IMG/VR virus record: IMGVR_UViG_3300022744_000096
Coordinates: 1 to 24,512 of that record
DNA: 24,512 nt
DNA from: a virus
Reading direction: 5' to 3' (one strand)
Of the stretch, positions 1 to 7,865 are shown in pieces (positions within the stretch are counted from its first letter, which is position 1; each line of letters begins with the position of its first letter). The position numbers were made by a program, and so were the translations under genes. Below the pieces are notes generated by a model, which saw nothing but the letters and a program-made list of their open reading frames with translations, had not been told where the DNA came from and searched no databases.

Positions 1-1394
1 GATTGGAGGAGCGGCTCTTTCTCGGCGAGCAAAGCCGAGAGTCCGTCAACGTCGGCGATGGTCGGCGCCGCCTCTTTCGCTATCGGGCTCTCTATTCGAG
101 AAGACCCGTCGGCATACTGAAGTGTTACCGTCGTGGAAGTCGAGCACGTAGCGTAGAGCCTGAAAAACACGCGATGCGAGCGCGATGCAACTGCCCTCTC
201 GGAAGACGTAGCTAGCTTTTGGGTAACCGCAAACGTGGTGTTGGTGAAGGTGTCCGTGGTCCAATTGAACCACTGGGCATATCCGCCAGACCCATCCGTG
301 TCCCAGACCTCTACCCTGATTGCTGCACCGTTGGCGTTGACTTTGGCGTTCAGTTTCGCCAGCCACGCCCCTCCTGGCCACAACATTCGGTTTTCGTAGT
401 CCGATGTTTCACCCGCGAAGAATTCAGCGATGAGCCCATCGCTCCCGGTTGAGCACACGGCAGAAGACGTTGCGGCGGTGCTCGGCGAAAACGTTCCCCA
501 TCGGTAGAAAACCGGCCCCTCGCTGGTGTGCAGGAAGTACGTCCCGAGCGGGTCGAAGTCGATTGTCCCATTTGCAGCCACGATGCCCGTGCTTGTTCCC
601 GTCGCCGTGTACTTTGGAATCTGACCAGAAGATCCAGGGACAGATGGCTGCGCGCCTACGTCGGCCGCGGTGATGGTCTTGGCCGAGATGGTCCCGTCAG
701 TGCTGGACTGGTAGAGGAATTTGTTGACGCCTCCGCCGGGGAGAGTCTTGACCGCGAGACCTCCGGCAATGGTCAAAGTACCAGCGCTCAGCCTCATTTC
801 CTCGGCGTATCCCGATCCGTCGTAGGCGGCGTGGCCCCATGTGAAAAGCTGTAGGCCAGTTGGGACCTGGAACCGGAGCGGCTCACCAGAGAACACGCCG
901 ATCCCTGATTTGTTGTAACTCCCGTCGTCGTACACAGAGAGCTTCAGATATCCGTAATTTGGCCCGGTGTTCAGCTCAAGCGGGAAGAAGAACTTGACGT
1001 CGTCTTGGTACGCGAGCGAATCACCCCACCCGCCGGCAGTCTTCTTGGTGAGGTGGTTCAGCGTGCCGGTGATGTTCGTCACGCCCCATTCTGTTCCGGT
1101 GCCCGTGCCAGATCCCGTGACGATGACCTGCGGGACATCGCCAGGTACCGCGCCTTCGGGCAGCGTCTTGATGGTCCGCCAGTACGCCCCCCGCTGGTCG
1201 GTGCCCGTGGGCATTTGCAGGACAGCTCCGGGGGCTGGGTTCTTCCCAAGCTGCTCGGGGAATACCGTTCCCACGTCGTCATCGATGACAGCCGGATCTC
1301 CCACCGCTGCCCAAACGAGCGGGACGGCAGAGACGACGGACACGATGATCGCGACGATGTGCCACGGTCTGATTCTTAGTTCTCGCTCTCTCAT
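1..1394 (-). CDS. Fibre-region protein with N-terminal signal-like segment (partial)
   Basis: The frame is open from an ATG at 1394 to the left edge (464 codons, no stop), so only the N-terminal part is seen. The ATG overlaps the stop of the upstream gene (ATGA), showing translational coupling. After a charged start (MRERELRIRPW), residues 12-29 form one hydrophobic stretch ending in VWAAVGD, which looks like a Sec signal peptide or a membrane anchor. The rest is Gly/Thr/Ser-rich, low in Lys and beta-like. A stretch near residues 275-300 (ADVGAQPS, then SGQIPKYT) and a late LSALLAEKEPLL resemble linker repeats common in phage tail fibres. Position after the hub agrees with a fibre or fibre-adaptor role. 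A signal peptide is unusual for a fibre, so a membrane or exported conversion protein is the alternative. No specific family is recognised. Confidence 0.6.
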   Translation of the reverse strand, partial: MRERELRIRPWHIVAIIVSVVSAVPLVWAAVGDPAVIDDDVGTVFPEQLGKNPAPGAVLQMPTGTDQRGAYWRTIKTLPEGAVPGDVPQVIVTGSGTGTGTEWGVTNITGTLNHLTKKTAGGWGDSLAYQDDVKFFFPLELNTGPNYGYLKLSVYDDGSYNKSGIGVFSGEPLRFQVPTGLQLFTWGHAAYDGSGYAEEMRLSAGTLTIAGGLAVKTLPGGGVNKFLYQSSTDGTISAKTITAADVGAQPSVPGSSGQIPKYTATGTSTGIVAANGTIDFDPLGTYFLHTSEGPVFYRWGTFSPSTAATSSAVCSTGSDGLIAEFFAGETSDYENRMLWPGGAWLAKLNAKVNANGAAIRVEVWDTDGSGGYAQWFNWTTDTFTNTTFAVTQKLATSSERAVASRSHRVFFRLYATCSTSTTVTLQYADGSSRIESPIAKEAAPTIADVDGLSALLAEKEPLLQ

Positions 1395-3151
1395 GAAGTA
1401 GGCTTCCTTCCCTGCTTGTAGAACCCGAGGTGCCACGCCCCGCCGATCAGCATCAGGTCGGCCTGCCCTTCGGGGTAGAACCTGATGGTCGACGACTTCG
1501 GATCGCTGAGCCCGCCGAAGTTCCCAAAGCTCATCCCGAGGAAGTCACCGGATGGGCTTTGGCCCTGGACGAGGTATCCACCGCCCACGAAGTACAACCG
1601 GTGCGACCGACAAAATCCGCCGGGCCACTGCGACGAATCTATGCGTTCGATGGTAACCTCGGTGGTCAGAATCGTGGTGTCGGCCGTCGGGTCGGGTGTG
1701 AGGTTGCCGCCCGAGAACGAAAGCGGGACAGACGCGAAGTCCTCGACGGACCGCCTGGGGTGGCACGACCTAGCAGCGGCTGCGACTTGCTCGGGGGTGA
1801 ACTTGCGGCTTGCCGCCGTCAAAAGCTGGTGGTCGAGCGTGCCGTAACTTGCCGTTTCCACCGTGGTCTGCACGCGGGTCGTGTGGCCGGCATCGTTGTA
1901 GACCAGTCGGATCGTCACCTCGTTGGCGCTGTTGCTGTAGCCGTAGAAACAGGCGCTCAGAACATCCGACGGGTTGACCGCGAGGTCGGCGGGGATGGTC
2001 CCCTGGCACCTGTAGATGGTCGGTGACGTTGCGTGAATCGGCGGGCTGTTGGCGTAGGCGAAGTTGTGGTCGATGCCGAGGTTGGTGGAAAGAAGAGCGC
2101 GAATCTGCACCGTCGCCGCGGGGTCGTCGGAAACCACATAGGCCAGAAGTTCCCAGTTGACCACGCCCTTCTTGATCGTGCTGACCCCGAGGGTGTCAAA
2201 CATCTCGAACACCGGAATCGCAAAGAGCGTTCCGCCGCTGGTTCCGCCCGGGATGGTCACAGAGGTTTCGCGCGTGGTCGTGCCGGCAAGGTGTACCTGG
2301 GTTCCGGTGAAAAGGTTGTACGTTGTGGTGCTGGCGTAGTCGGGGCGGTAGGCCAGGGTCTTGTCGGGCAGGCTCAGGATCTCCCAGTACCAATCCTCAA
2401 ACTGAGCCCCATCGCCATCGACCTTGAACATGGACCCGACTTGCAGATCGTCCGCGGTGGGATGCAGGACCGCCTTGGTCGAACCGTCGCCGATGGTCTG
2501 CACCGTGCACATGCCGCCGTGCCAGACGTTGTCTGAGGCCCCCTGCCACATGGCCAGCCAAACGCGTTGGCCTTGCGATAGCGCGAAGGTCTGCGTCCCG
2601 TCTGGGGCAAGGCCATAGAGCTGGCCCACGGCCTTGTGCTCGTAGTCTCCGCTCTCCAAGACGTTGAAGAGTTCTGACTGCCCGGGGTCAAGCCCGCCCA
2701 TGCCCTCCAGGGATTTGACGAAGCTCTTCACGGGGTCGAATAGGTCGCTGGCCTGAATGGATCCGGTGTAGAGCCACGACCCTTGCCCGGCCGGCGGCGT
2801 GACCGGGGCAGCGTTGAACCGAACCCGCTGGATCCCGGTCACTGGGTCAAAGTAGAGCTCGGGCGTGATGCTGGCGCTCGGTCCGGTCTTCTCTATCAGG
2901 CCGCCGGGCGCCGTCGGGTCGACGTTGCTGGCAAGCACCAGGTGGTCATCGCTTCCCGGGCTGGGGCCCGAGCCACCACCGGCCCTGCACGCCTCCAGAA
3001 TCTCCTGCAGCTCGCGCTGTAGGTTCTCGCGCTCTTCCGGTGACGCCCGCTCGTAGTAGGCTCCCCATTCGTACCAGAAGCGCGCCGTGGCCAAGCGCAT
3101 GGCCTCGAGCACTTCCTTGGCCACTGGCAGGCCGATCGGGGTGTAGCTCAC
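1391..3151 (-). CDS. Large tail/baseplate-region protein, unknown
   Basis: The protein is 586 aa. The start is taken as the GTG at 3151, which overlaps the stop of the hub gene (GTGA). An upstream in-frame ATG would bury 110 residues inside the hub gene and is rejected. Residues 1-55 are helical and charged (KEVLEAMRLATARFWYEWG), followed by a Gly/Ser/Pro linker and then a long beta-rich body with many Thr, Ser and Gly. This layout (short helical anchor, linker, beta body) suits a tail fibre, a baseplate appendage or a receptor-binding protein. It lies between the hub and another fibre-like gene, coupled to both by 4-base overlaps. No catalytic motif or known family is recognised, and the role is inferred from position only. 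Confidence 0.7.
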   Translation of the reverse strand: MSYTPIGLPVAKEVLEAMRLATARFWYEWGAYYERASPEERENLQRELQEILEACRAGGGSGPSPGSDDHLVLASNVDPTAPGGLIEKTGPSASITPELYFDPVTGIQRVRFNAAPVTPPAGQGSWLYTGSIQASDLFDPVKSFVKSLEGMGGLDPGQSELFNVLESGDYEHKAVGQLYGLAPDGTQTFALSQGQRVWLAMWQGASDNVWHGGMCTVQTIGDGSTKAVLHPTADDLQVGSMFKVDGDGAQFEDWYWEILSLPDKTLAYRPDYASTTTYNLFTGTQVHLAGTTTRETSVTIPGGTSGGTLFAIPVFEMFDTLGVSTIKKGVVNWELLAYVVSDDPAATVQIRALLSTNLGIDHNFAYANSPPIHATSPTIYRCQGTIPADLAVNPSDVLSACFYGYSNSANEVTIRLVYNDAGHTTRVQTTVETASYGTLDHQLLTAASRKFTPEQVAAAARSCHPRRSVEDFASVPLSFSGGNLTPDPTADTTILTTEVTIERIDSSQWPGGFCRSHRLYFVGGGYLVQGQSPSGDFLGMSFGNFGGLSDPKSSTIRFYPEGQADLMLIGGAWHLGFYKQGRKPTS

Positions 3152-4377
3152 GCGCCCCTCACCTGCGGCGAGAGAAAGCCGCCCGAGGCAGCGGCCTGAG
3201 CCTGGAACGCCGTCAACGCCGCGATGGCCTGGGCCACGCCTGGCCCCAGCGGTCCAAACGGGCCGACCGGGGAGCACAGCGGGGCCAGCAGCGAGAACGC
3301 CTGCTGCAGCCCCGCGAAGAGTTTGTCCTCGGCCGCCCGGTAGCTGGTGCCGTGGATGAAAGCCTCGGTGGCGGTGCGGCTTCCGAGGTTGAGCTGGTCC
3401 GCCACCAGCGACACCCGAACCGCATGGGTATCCCGATTCCACAGCGCCGCGAACGGCTTGTTCGGCTGGCCATCGTCCCACCCGATCAGCAGGTAGGAGC
3501 CGATCTCCACCTGGACCCGCAGGCCGGGCACGCCGTGCCGCAGGGGAATCTTCATCATGTCGGGCAGCCGAGGATCCTCGGGCCGCACGTCCACAAAGTC
3601 AGCGTCGCCGTTCTGGGCCAGCACCTTGGCCCGGTACATCGAGGCATAAAGCCCCATGGGGTCCTGGGCCGCTTGCATGCTTCCCCAGGCCGAAGCCGTG
3701 CGGTCAGTGTCGGCATCGTCGGCCGCCGCGAACATGACCGCAGTTCGGTCATTGGCCAGGTCGTGCTGGACGGTGTCCACGCGCCGGCCGTCGAGCAAGG
3801 TTCCGGGCAGCAGCGTGGGCAAGTCCGTGCCCACCACCGACGCCGCGTTGGCCCCGTCGAGCGTGATAGTCCGCGAGTCGATGCCCGAGTCGGGCCAGGC
3901 TTCGACGCCGATCCAAACGGTGCCATCGGCCAGGACGCGCCAGTTTGCGCCATTGCCCACCACCGCGCAGATCGCCGCCAGCATCGAGCCCGTGGGCGCG
4001 TCCATGGTATCCCAGGCTTCCAGCTCGGTCCCGAGGATGTCCGCGCTTGACGTGGTCGACAGCTTCTCGCCCGAGTCCCGCAGCAGGTCGGCCACAATGT
4101 GGCGCACGAGGGGCCGGTGGTAGTGCTTGGGACGGGCGTTCTCGCCGATCCCGCCAGCGCCGCCCACCAGCCGCACGTCGGTCATGCCGCCCACCAGCTC
4201 GGCCTTATGCACGGCTGCGGGCATCTCAATCCCGCCAAGTACCATGGTCAGGTGGTCGGGCAGCTCGTCGCGCTCGTCGACCTTCAGGTCGGCAACCCAG
4301 ATCCCCGTGCGCGGAAGCACGATGTGACCCCCGGTGACGTTGCGGGTTTGGTCGGCGGAGAGCTTGAGCGTGATCAT
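3148..4377 (-). CDS. Baseplate hub/spike-like protein
   Basis: The protein is 409 aa and its ATG overlaps the upstream stop (ATGA). Residues 1-240 look like a hub of the Mu gpP/T4 gp27 type: beta-rich, with a block at 85-160 (VRHIVADLLRDSGEKL, then WRVLADGTVWIG) that resembles late-control/hub proteins. Residues about 248-318 resemble the OB-like base of a tail spike (Mu gp45/P2 gpV type), with VEIGSYLLIGWDDGQPNKPF matching the usual 'GD.VLVGF.DGDP..P' pattern. Mu uses two genes for these roles, so this looks like a fusion. The C-terminal tail (320-409) is helical and Ala/Gly/Pro-rich instead of the long beta-helix of a full spike. The family call rests on motif memory and on gene order after the tape measure. 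Confidence 0.6.
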   Translation of the reverse strand: MITLKLSADQTRNVTGGHIVLPRTGIWVADLKVDERDELPDHLTMVLGGIEMPAAVHKAELVGGMTDVRLVGGAGGIGENARPKHYHRPLVRHIVADLLRDSGEKLSTTSSADILGTELEAWDTMDAPTGSMLAAICAVVGNGANWRVLADGTVWIGVEAWPDSGIDSRTITLDGANAASVVGTDLPTLLPGTLLDGRRVDTVQHDLANDRTAVMFAAADDADTDRTASAWGSMQAAQDPMGLYASMYRAKVLAQNGDADFVDVRPEDPRLPDMMKIPLRHGVPGLRVQVEIGSYLLIGWDDGQPNKPFAALWNRDTHAVRVSLVADQLNLGSRTATEAFIHGTSYRAAEDKLFAGLQQAFSLLAPLCSPVGPFGPLGPGVAQAIAALTAFQAQAAASGGFLSPQVRGA

Positions 4378-5180
4378 GGCTCAAGGGCCTTTGCGCTACT
4401 GCCGGGGGGCTTGGGCTTGCGCGCGTCCTTCTGTTCGATCGCCTTGTCGAAGGCGTTGGCCCCGCGGCTCGTTTCCTTCGTGCCCTTGGTCTTCTTGACC
4501 GCCGAGGGCTTGACCGCCGGCTCGGGCACGTATTCCATGCACTCGATGGTCATCCGACGGGCCCCGACGATCTCGCAGGCCACGAGGGGCGTGGGCTTTT
4601 GGATCACCACGTAGAAGATGCCCATCATGTTCAGGGCAGGGTTGACGATGGCCAGCGATCGCTGCTCGCCGATGATCTCGCCCTGGTCCTTTTCGACGGC
4701 CCTGACCTTGCCCTTGGCATCGCGCTGCACGTCCTGGGCATGGACCTTGAAGGGCTTCCGCCAGATACCGGGAAACACGTCCTGCAGGATGCGGAACTGC
4801 ATCGGGGTCCATAGGGTTCCGGTCAGCGTGACGCCGGCCGGGAGGTAGCCGCGGGTGATGACCGCCGCGCCGTCGTAGCCGAGGGGCTTCTGCACGTCGA
4901 GCTTGATCGCCGGGGTCGCGGTGGCGGTCCAGATGCCGGGCAGCTTCCACTCGCCGAGCTGCACACAGTCCCAGGCGTTGGCCGCGTAGTCCTCGCCATC
5001 GACGCCGTGGGTGTTGCCCTGGGAGTCGACGCAGCCAGGATCCCAAAACGGCTCGTAGAACGCGCCAGCCTCGACCAGCGGGGAGTCCACGAGGCTTTCC
5101 AGGTCGATGGGCTGTCCTGCCCCAACGTCGTGGGTCTTGCCCATGAGGGCGTCCAGTTGCTTGTCTTTCGTGGACGCCAT
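4374..5180 (-). CDS. Tail/baseplate protein, unknown (gpN position)
   Basis: The protein is 268 aa. Its ATG directly follows the tape-measure stop with no gap, and its stop overlaps the next start by 4 bases. It occupies the position of Mu gpN, between tape measure and hub, where tail-tip or baseplate adaptor proteins are encoded. The body (residues about 35-215) looks globular and beta-rich, with WTATATPAIKLDVQ and GYLPAGVTLTGTLWTPMQF. The last 50 residues are a Lys/Pro/Ala-rich, probably disordered tail. I do not see a LysM motif or a recognisable gpN sequence signature, so the structural role comes from context only. Confidence 0.6.
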   Translation of the reverse strand: MASTKDKQLDALMGKTHDVGAGQPIDLESLVDSPLVEAGAFYEPFWDPGCVDSQGNTHGVDGEDYAANAWDCVQLGEWKLPGIWTATATPAIKLDVQKPLGYDGAAVITRGYLPAGVTLTGTLWTPMQFRILQDVFPGIWRKPFKVHAQDVQRDAKGKVRAVEKDQGEIIGEQRSLAIVNPALNMMGIFYVVIQKPTPLVACEIVGARRMTIECMEYVPEPAVKPSAVKKTKGTKETSRGANAFDKAIEQKDARKPKPPGSSAKALEP

Positions 5181-6713
5181 CTATCGCTTCCTCTTGGCAC
5201 TCGCGGTGCCTTGGTGGAGTCCAGTCTTTTCAAGGGCCGCGGTCATGCCCTCCTGGGTGCCAGCCTTGACCGCCTCGCCCACTTCCTTGGGGGAGCCGGT
5301 GCCGCCGTTGACGTGCACGTGCACCTCGGCCTTGGCCTCAACTTTGGTGGAGTTGCCACCGCCGGCATCAGATGACCCGAAAGGCCGAAGAGGAGCCGCG
5401 CCGATCTGGAAGTCGACCACCGGCTTCTGGGTTGAACGCTCCACGGTGTTGATCGCAAGATCCGCCTGAGATTCGATCTCATCATCGCGAAGTTGTTTCG
5501 CCTCGGCGATCTTAAACAGGCGCTCGTTTAGCTCGCCCTTCTGGGCATGCTCGTCGAACTCTTTGCCCTTGGATGGGTTCAAGAGATCGAACACCTCACC
5601 CCCAAGCTTGTCCCCAATTTCTGGGAGCTTTGCGATAGCCTCCGTAACCTTCAGGGCCGCCGCGGCGACTTTGCTCAGCGGATCAATCCATGCGCCGAGC
5701 GACGACGCCACCCCGCCGATGCTCTTGGTGACCGCGCCCCAGTCGGTGTCCTCGATGAACGTCCCGACGGTGTCCATCAACCGCCCAAGTCCCTCGACCA
5801 TCTTGCCGCCCTTCTCGCCGCTCGGGTCGAACGACTCCAGCAGCTTGTCGAAGGACTTTTCTATCTTGTCCATGCCCGGGCTGTCGGACACGGCCTTCAT
5901 GATCTTCCGCGGCCACTCGCGCCAGTGGGTCAGCTTGGCGTCCAGGCCCTTGCCAGCGGAGACGCCGGCCTCTCCCAGGTTCTTGCCCGTCTTGCGCTCA
6001 AGCGCGCGAAGGACGGCTTCATACGCCTTGGCCGCCGGGATCGCCCCTTCTTCCAGCCCCTTCTTGACCGCGCCGGGCGACATGCCCAAAGCATCGGCCA
6101 GATCACCCACGACGTCCTTCTCACTGAGTCGCAGTCCGCGCAGGGCTCGCGCGTCCACCTTGCCCGTCATCTTCATCCGGGCCAGCGACGACATGGCCTC
6201 TTCGGCGCCCGCCATCTTGTCGGGGGCCATCGACGCGGCGTCTGCCATGGCCGCCATAGCATCCTTCCACTCCCGCCCGCGATACCCAGCGTTCAGCAGC
6301 TCACGCCCCCACGACTGCGTCTTGTCGTCGTTGAACTCGCTCAGCTCCCCCCACTTTTCCATATAGGCTAGCGCCTCGTCGGCTGCCGCTTTTCCGCCGA
6401 GCAGGTTCATCATGGACATGGATTCGCGCCGCTCGTCGGCCGCCACGTTGACCGTCTGCTTGATGACGTCGCCGACTTTGCGAATCCCATCCACTGCCAT
6501 CTGAGCGCCCATCTCCAGCCCCTTGGCCCAGAGCTGACCGGCCACGGTGGCGTTAAAGATGTTGGACTTGAGCGCGCTGAACTCCTGCGCTCCCTGCGCA
6601 ACCGCACGGTTTGCCTTGTCGGCAGCTTGCGCGGTCTTGTCCAATACGACATCGGGAGACGGCCCGCTGGTGCGGTTCTGCAGGTCGATTAGAAACTTGA
6701 TGCCGTCACCCAC
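5181..6713 (-). CDS. Tail tape measure protein
   Basis: The protein is 510 aa, starting at a GTG (6713) placed 4 bases after the end of the frameshifted chaperone frame. It has the expected character of a tape measure: long, mostly helical, Ala/Gly/Lys-rich, with N-terminal coiled-coil-like heptads (KTAQAADKANRAVAQGAQEF) and a central tape-measure-domain-like stretch (ALRGLRLSEKDVVGDLADALGMSPGAVKKGL, about 195-225). The region around 345-395 is more hydrophobic. At about 1.5 angstrom per residue the length predicts a tail of roughly 75 nm, an estimate from the general ruler rule. Gene order (chaperones, then tape measure) is diagnostic. It is shorter than many tape measures, which agrees with a short contractile tail. 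Confidence 0.85.
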   Translation of the reverse strand: MGDGIKFLIDLQNRTSGPSPDVVLDKTAQAADKANRAVAQGAQEFSALKSNIFNATVAGQLWAKGLEMGAQMAVDGIRKVGDVIKQTVNVAADERRESMSMMNLLGGKAAADEALAYMEKWGELSEFNDDKTQSWGRELLNAGYRGREWKDAMAAMADAASMAPDKMAGAEEAMSSLARMKMTGKVDARALRGLRLSEKDVVGDLADALGMSPGAVKKGLEEGAIPAAKAYEAVLRALERKTGKNLGEAGVSAGKGLDAKLTHWREWPRKIMKAVSDSPGMDKIEKSFDKLLESFDPSGEKGGKMVEGLGRLMDTVGTFIEDTDWGAVTKSIGGVASSLGAWIDPLSKVAAAALKVTEAIAKLPEIGDKLGGEVFDLLNPSKGKEFDEHAQKGELNERLFKIAEAKQLRDDEIESQADLAINTVERSTQKPVVDFQIGAAPLRPFGSSDAGGGNSTKVEAKAEVHVHVNGGTGSPKEVGEAVKAGTQEGMTAALEKTGLHQGTASAKRKR

Positions 6714-6716
6714 AGA

Positions 6717-7297
6717 TCACCCATTGCTGTGAGCCTTGGCAAACGCCACGGCAACCTTGGCGCACACGTCGAGATTGCTCAAAGCCTCGGCCAAGTGCAG
6801 ACCGCCGGCATCGGCTGCTGACGACTCCTCCCCGCGGGCCCATGCAGTCAGGCACTCGGCCATCTGCACGAGGTTCCCGCGGGTACGCTTCCAGGCGTCT
6901 ACAGCCGTTTGACTTTTTTTGCCTTGATGAGCCCGCCGAACTCGGCCAGCTCTCCCCCGAGCACTTCCACGAAGCCAGGCTGACGCTCGATGATCTTCTG
7001 GAACTCGTCAGGGGGCGGGTAGATGCAGCAGGGGACGACGAGAAGTTGCAGCGCCCGAGCCTTGACCTGGGCGTTGTTTTCGAGGGTCGCGGTTCGATAC
7101 CGGAACCACTCGCCATCGGTCGGGCGGCGGAATCCAAAAGTGACGCCGATCTTTTCATCGTCATCCTCGTCGGGCATCGTGACCGTCAAAGGCCTGTAGG
7201 ACAGGCCGGCGGCAGCCTTCGCCGCCAGGATTCCGGCCGTGTCTTTGTCGAGCCGCTGTTTTTCTTCGGGGGTCAGGTTCTGCTGTTCTTGGTCCAT
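6717..7297 (-). CDS. Tail assembly chaperone, -1 frameshift product
   Basis: This is the predicted long form. The ribosome reads from 7297 through the seven-A tract at 6920-6914, slips back one base, and continues in the -1 frame to a TGA at 6717-6719. That gives 128 residues of the short chaperone plus 65 more (about 193 aa). The added segment is protein-like (SQTAVDAWKRTRGNLVQMAECL, with an Ala/Leu-rich helical end), unlike the Arg/Cys-rich reading of the other frame. It ends 4 bases before the tape-measure GTG. This matches the conserved G/GT arrangement of tailed phages, in which the long form binds the tape measure during tail assembly. The slip is inferred from the sequence and not measured. 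Confidence 0.75.
6899..7297 (-). CDS. Tail assembly chaperone, short form
   Basis: The protein is 132 aa, acidic, and lies between tube and tape measure, the invariant site of the tail assembly chaperone (lambda gpG, Mu gp41 position). Its ATG at 7297 follows a good ribosome site (GGAGAGG). Sequence features are a charged helical start (EEKQRLDKDTAGILAAKAAA), a beta segment (YRPLTVTMPD, then KIGVTFGFRRPTDGEWFRY) and a second helical half ending in a basic tail (IKAKKVKRL). The basic end is where the slippery A tract lies. It is not part of the virion in known systems; it coats the tape measure so that tube subunits can assemble around it. Confidence 0.75.
   Translation of the reverse strand: MDQEQQNLTPEEKQRLDKDTAGILAAKAAAGLSYRPLTVTMPDEDDDEKIGVTFGFRRPTDGEWFRYRTATLENNAQVKARALQLLVVPCCIYPPPDEFQKIIERQPGFVEVLGGELAEFGGLIKAKKVKRL
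6914..6920 (-). promoter_or_regulatory. Slippery heptamer for -1 ribosomal frameshift
   Basis: On the minus strand the frame reads GCA AAA AAA GTC, so the seven A residues form an A AAA AAA heptamer in the correct X XXY YYZ phase. The zero-frame stop comes only four codons later. After a -1 slip an open frame continues to the base next to the tape-measure start. Confidence 0.75.
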
Positions 7298-7327
7298 GGG
7301 CTACCTCTCCAGGGATGTTGGTCCGAC

Positions 7328-7855
7328 CTACATGGCCGGTATTGCGATGCCTTCAGGCGTGAGCTGGAAGAACCCCGGCGAGAACTTTCCGCGGCCCCAC
7401 GAGATCGCCATGATGTCGAGTTCAAACGTGACCGTGAGCGGGTCGGTGCCCTCCTGGCCGCCGGCCTCGGGGCTGTGAATGCGAACGCCCAGCAGCTTGT
7501 CACACACGGTCTGCAACGGATTGCTCGGCTCGCGGTACGAGACGGTGATGGGGAACGCCTGCTCGGCAAACCCGATCTTTCCGCCGGCAGCCGCGGCGGC
7601 CACCACGTCGACCATGATCTGGTCCCAGCCCGAGCGGTACACCTCCCACGTGCCGGTGGGCGCGGTCTGCCCACGGGTACGGCCGATCGGGCGGGAGCTG
7701 GTCCCGTAGATTTTCCCAATCTGCAGGGGGTCGCGGTACTTGAGCGACTTGGTGGCTACGACGTTCTTAATCCCGGCGATCTCGATCTCGACGGATGACC
7801 AGGAAAAGGCAAAGCCCGCAATGTCGGGATAGCCGAGGATATCGGAGAAGGACAT
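7328..7855 (-). CDS. Tail tube protein
   Basis: The protein is 175 aa, with its ATG at 7855 ten bases after the sheath stop. It is beta-rich with the pattern of phage tube proteins: an N-terminal strand (FSWSSVEIEIAGIKNVVATKSLKY), a loop with Arg/Gly (RPIGRTRGQT), a strand with a conserved Trp (WEVYRSGWDQIMVDV) and a C-terminal strand (TVTFELDIMAISWGRG). Tube proteins polymerise as hexameric rings around the tape measure and form the DNA channel. Order sheath, tube, chaperone, tape measure is that of Mu and P2-like myophages, which supports the call even though the sequence similarity was judged only by eye. Confidence 0.75.
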   Translation of the reverse strand: MSFSDILGYPDIAGFAFSWSSVEIEIAGIKNVVATKSLKYRDPLQIGKIYGTSSRPIGRTRGQTAPTGTWEVYRSGWDQIMVDVVAAAAAGGKIGFAEQAFPITVSYREPSNPLQTVCDKLLGVRIHSPEAGGQEGTDPLTVTFELDIMAISWGRGKFSPGFFQLTPEGIAIPAM

Positions 7856-7865
7856 GGGTGCTCCT

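Noticed and set aside
3152-3481. N-terminal extension of the 586-aa protein to an upstream ATG at 3481
   Set aside because: It would overlap the hub gene by 330 bases and read as Arg/Gly/Pro-rich shadow protein; the coupled GTG at 3151 is better.
6914-6920. The seven-A tract as a sequencing error joining the two chaperone frames
   Set aside because: Frame phase, gene position and extension end all match the known programmed frameshift; an error is possible but less likely.
6717-7164. The Arg/Cys-rich frame ending at 6706 as the chaperone extension
   Set aside because: This is the wrong slip direction; the -1 frame after the A tract gives a protein-like sequence and this one does not.
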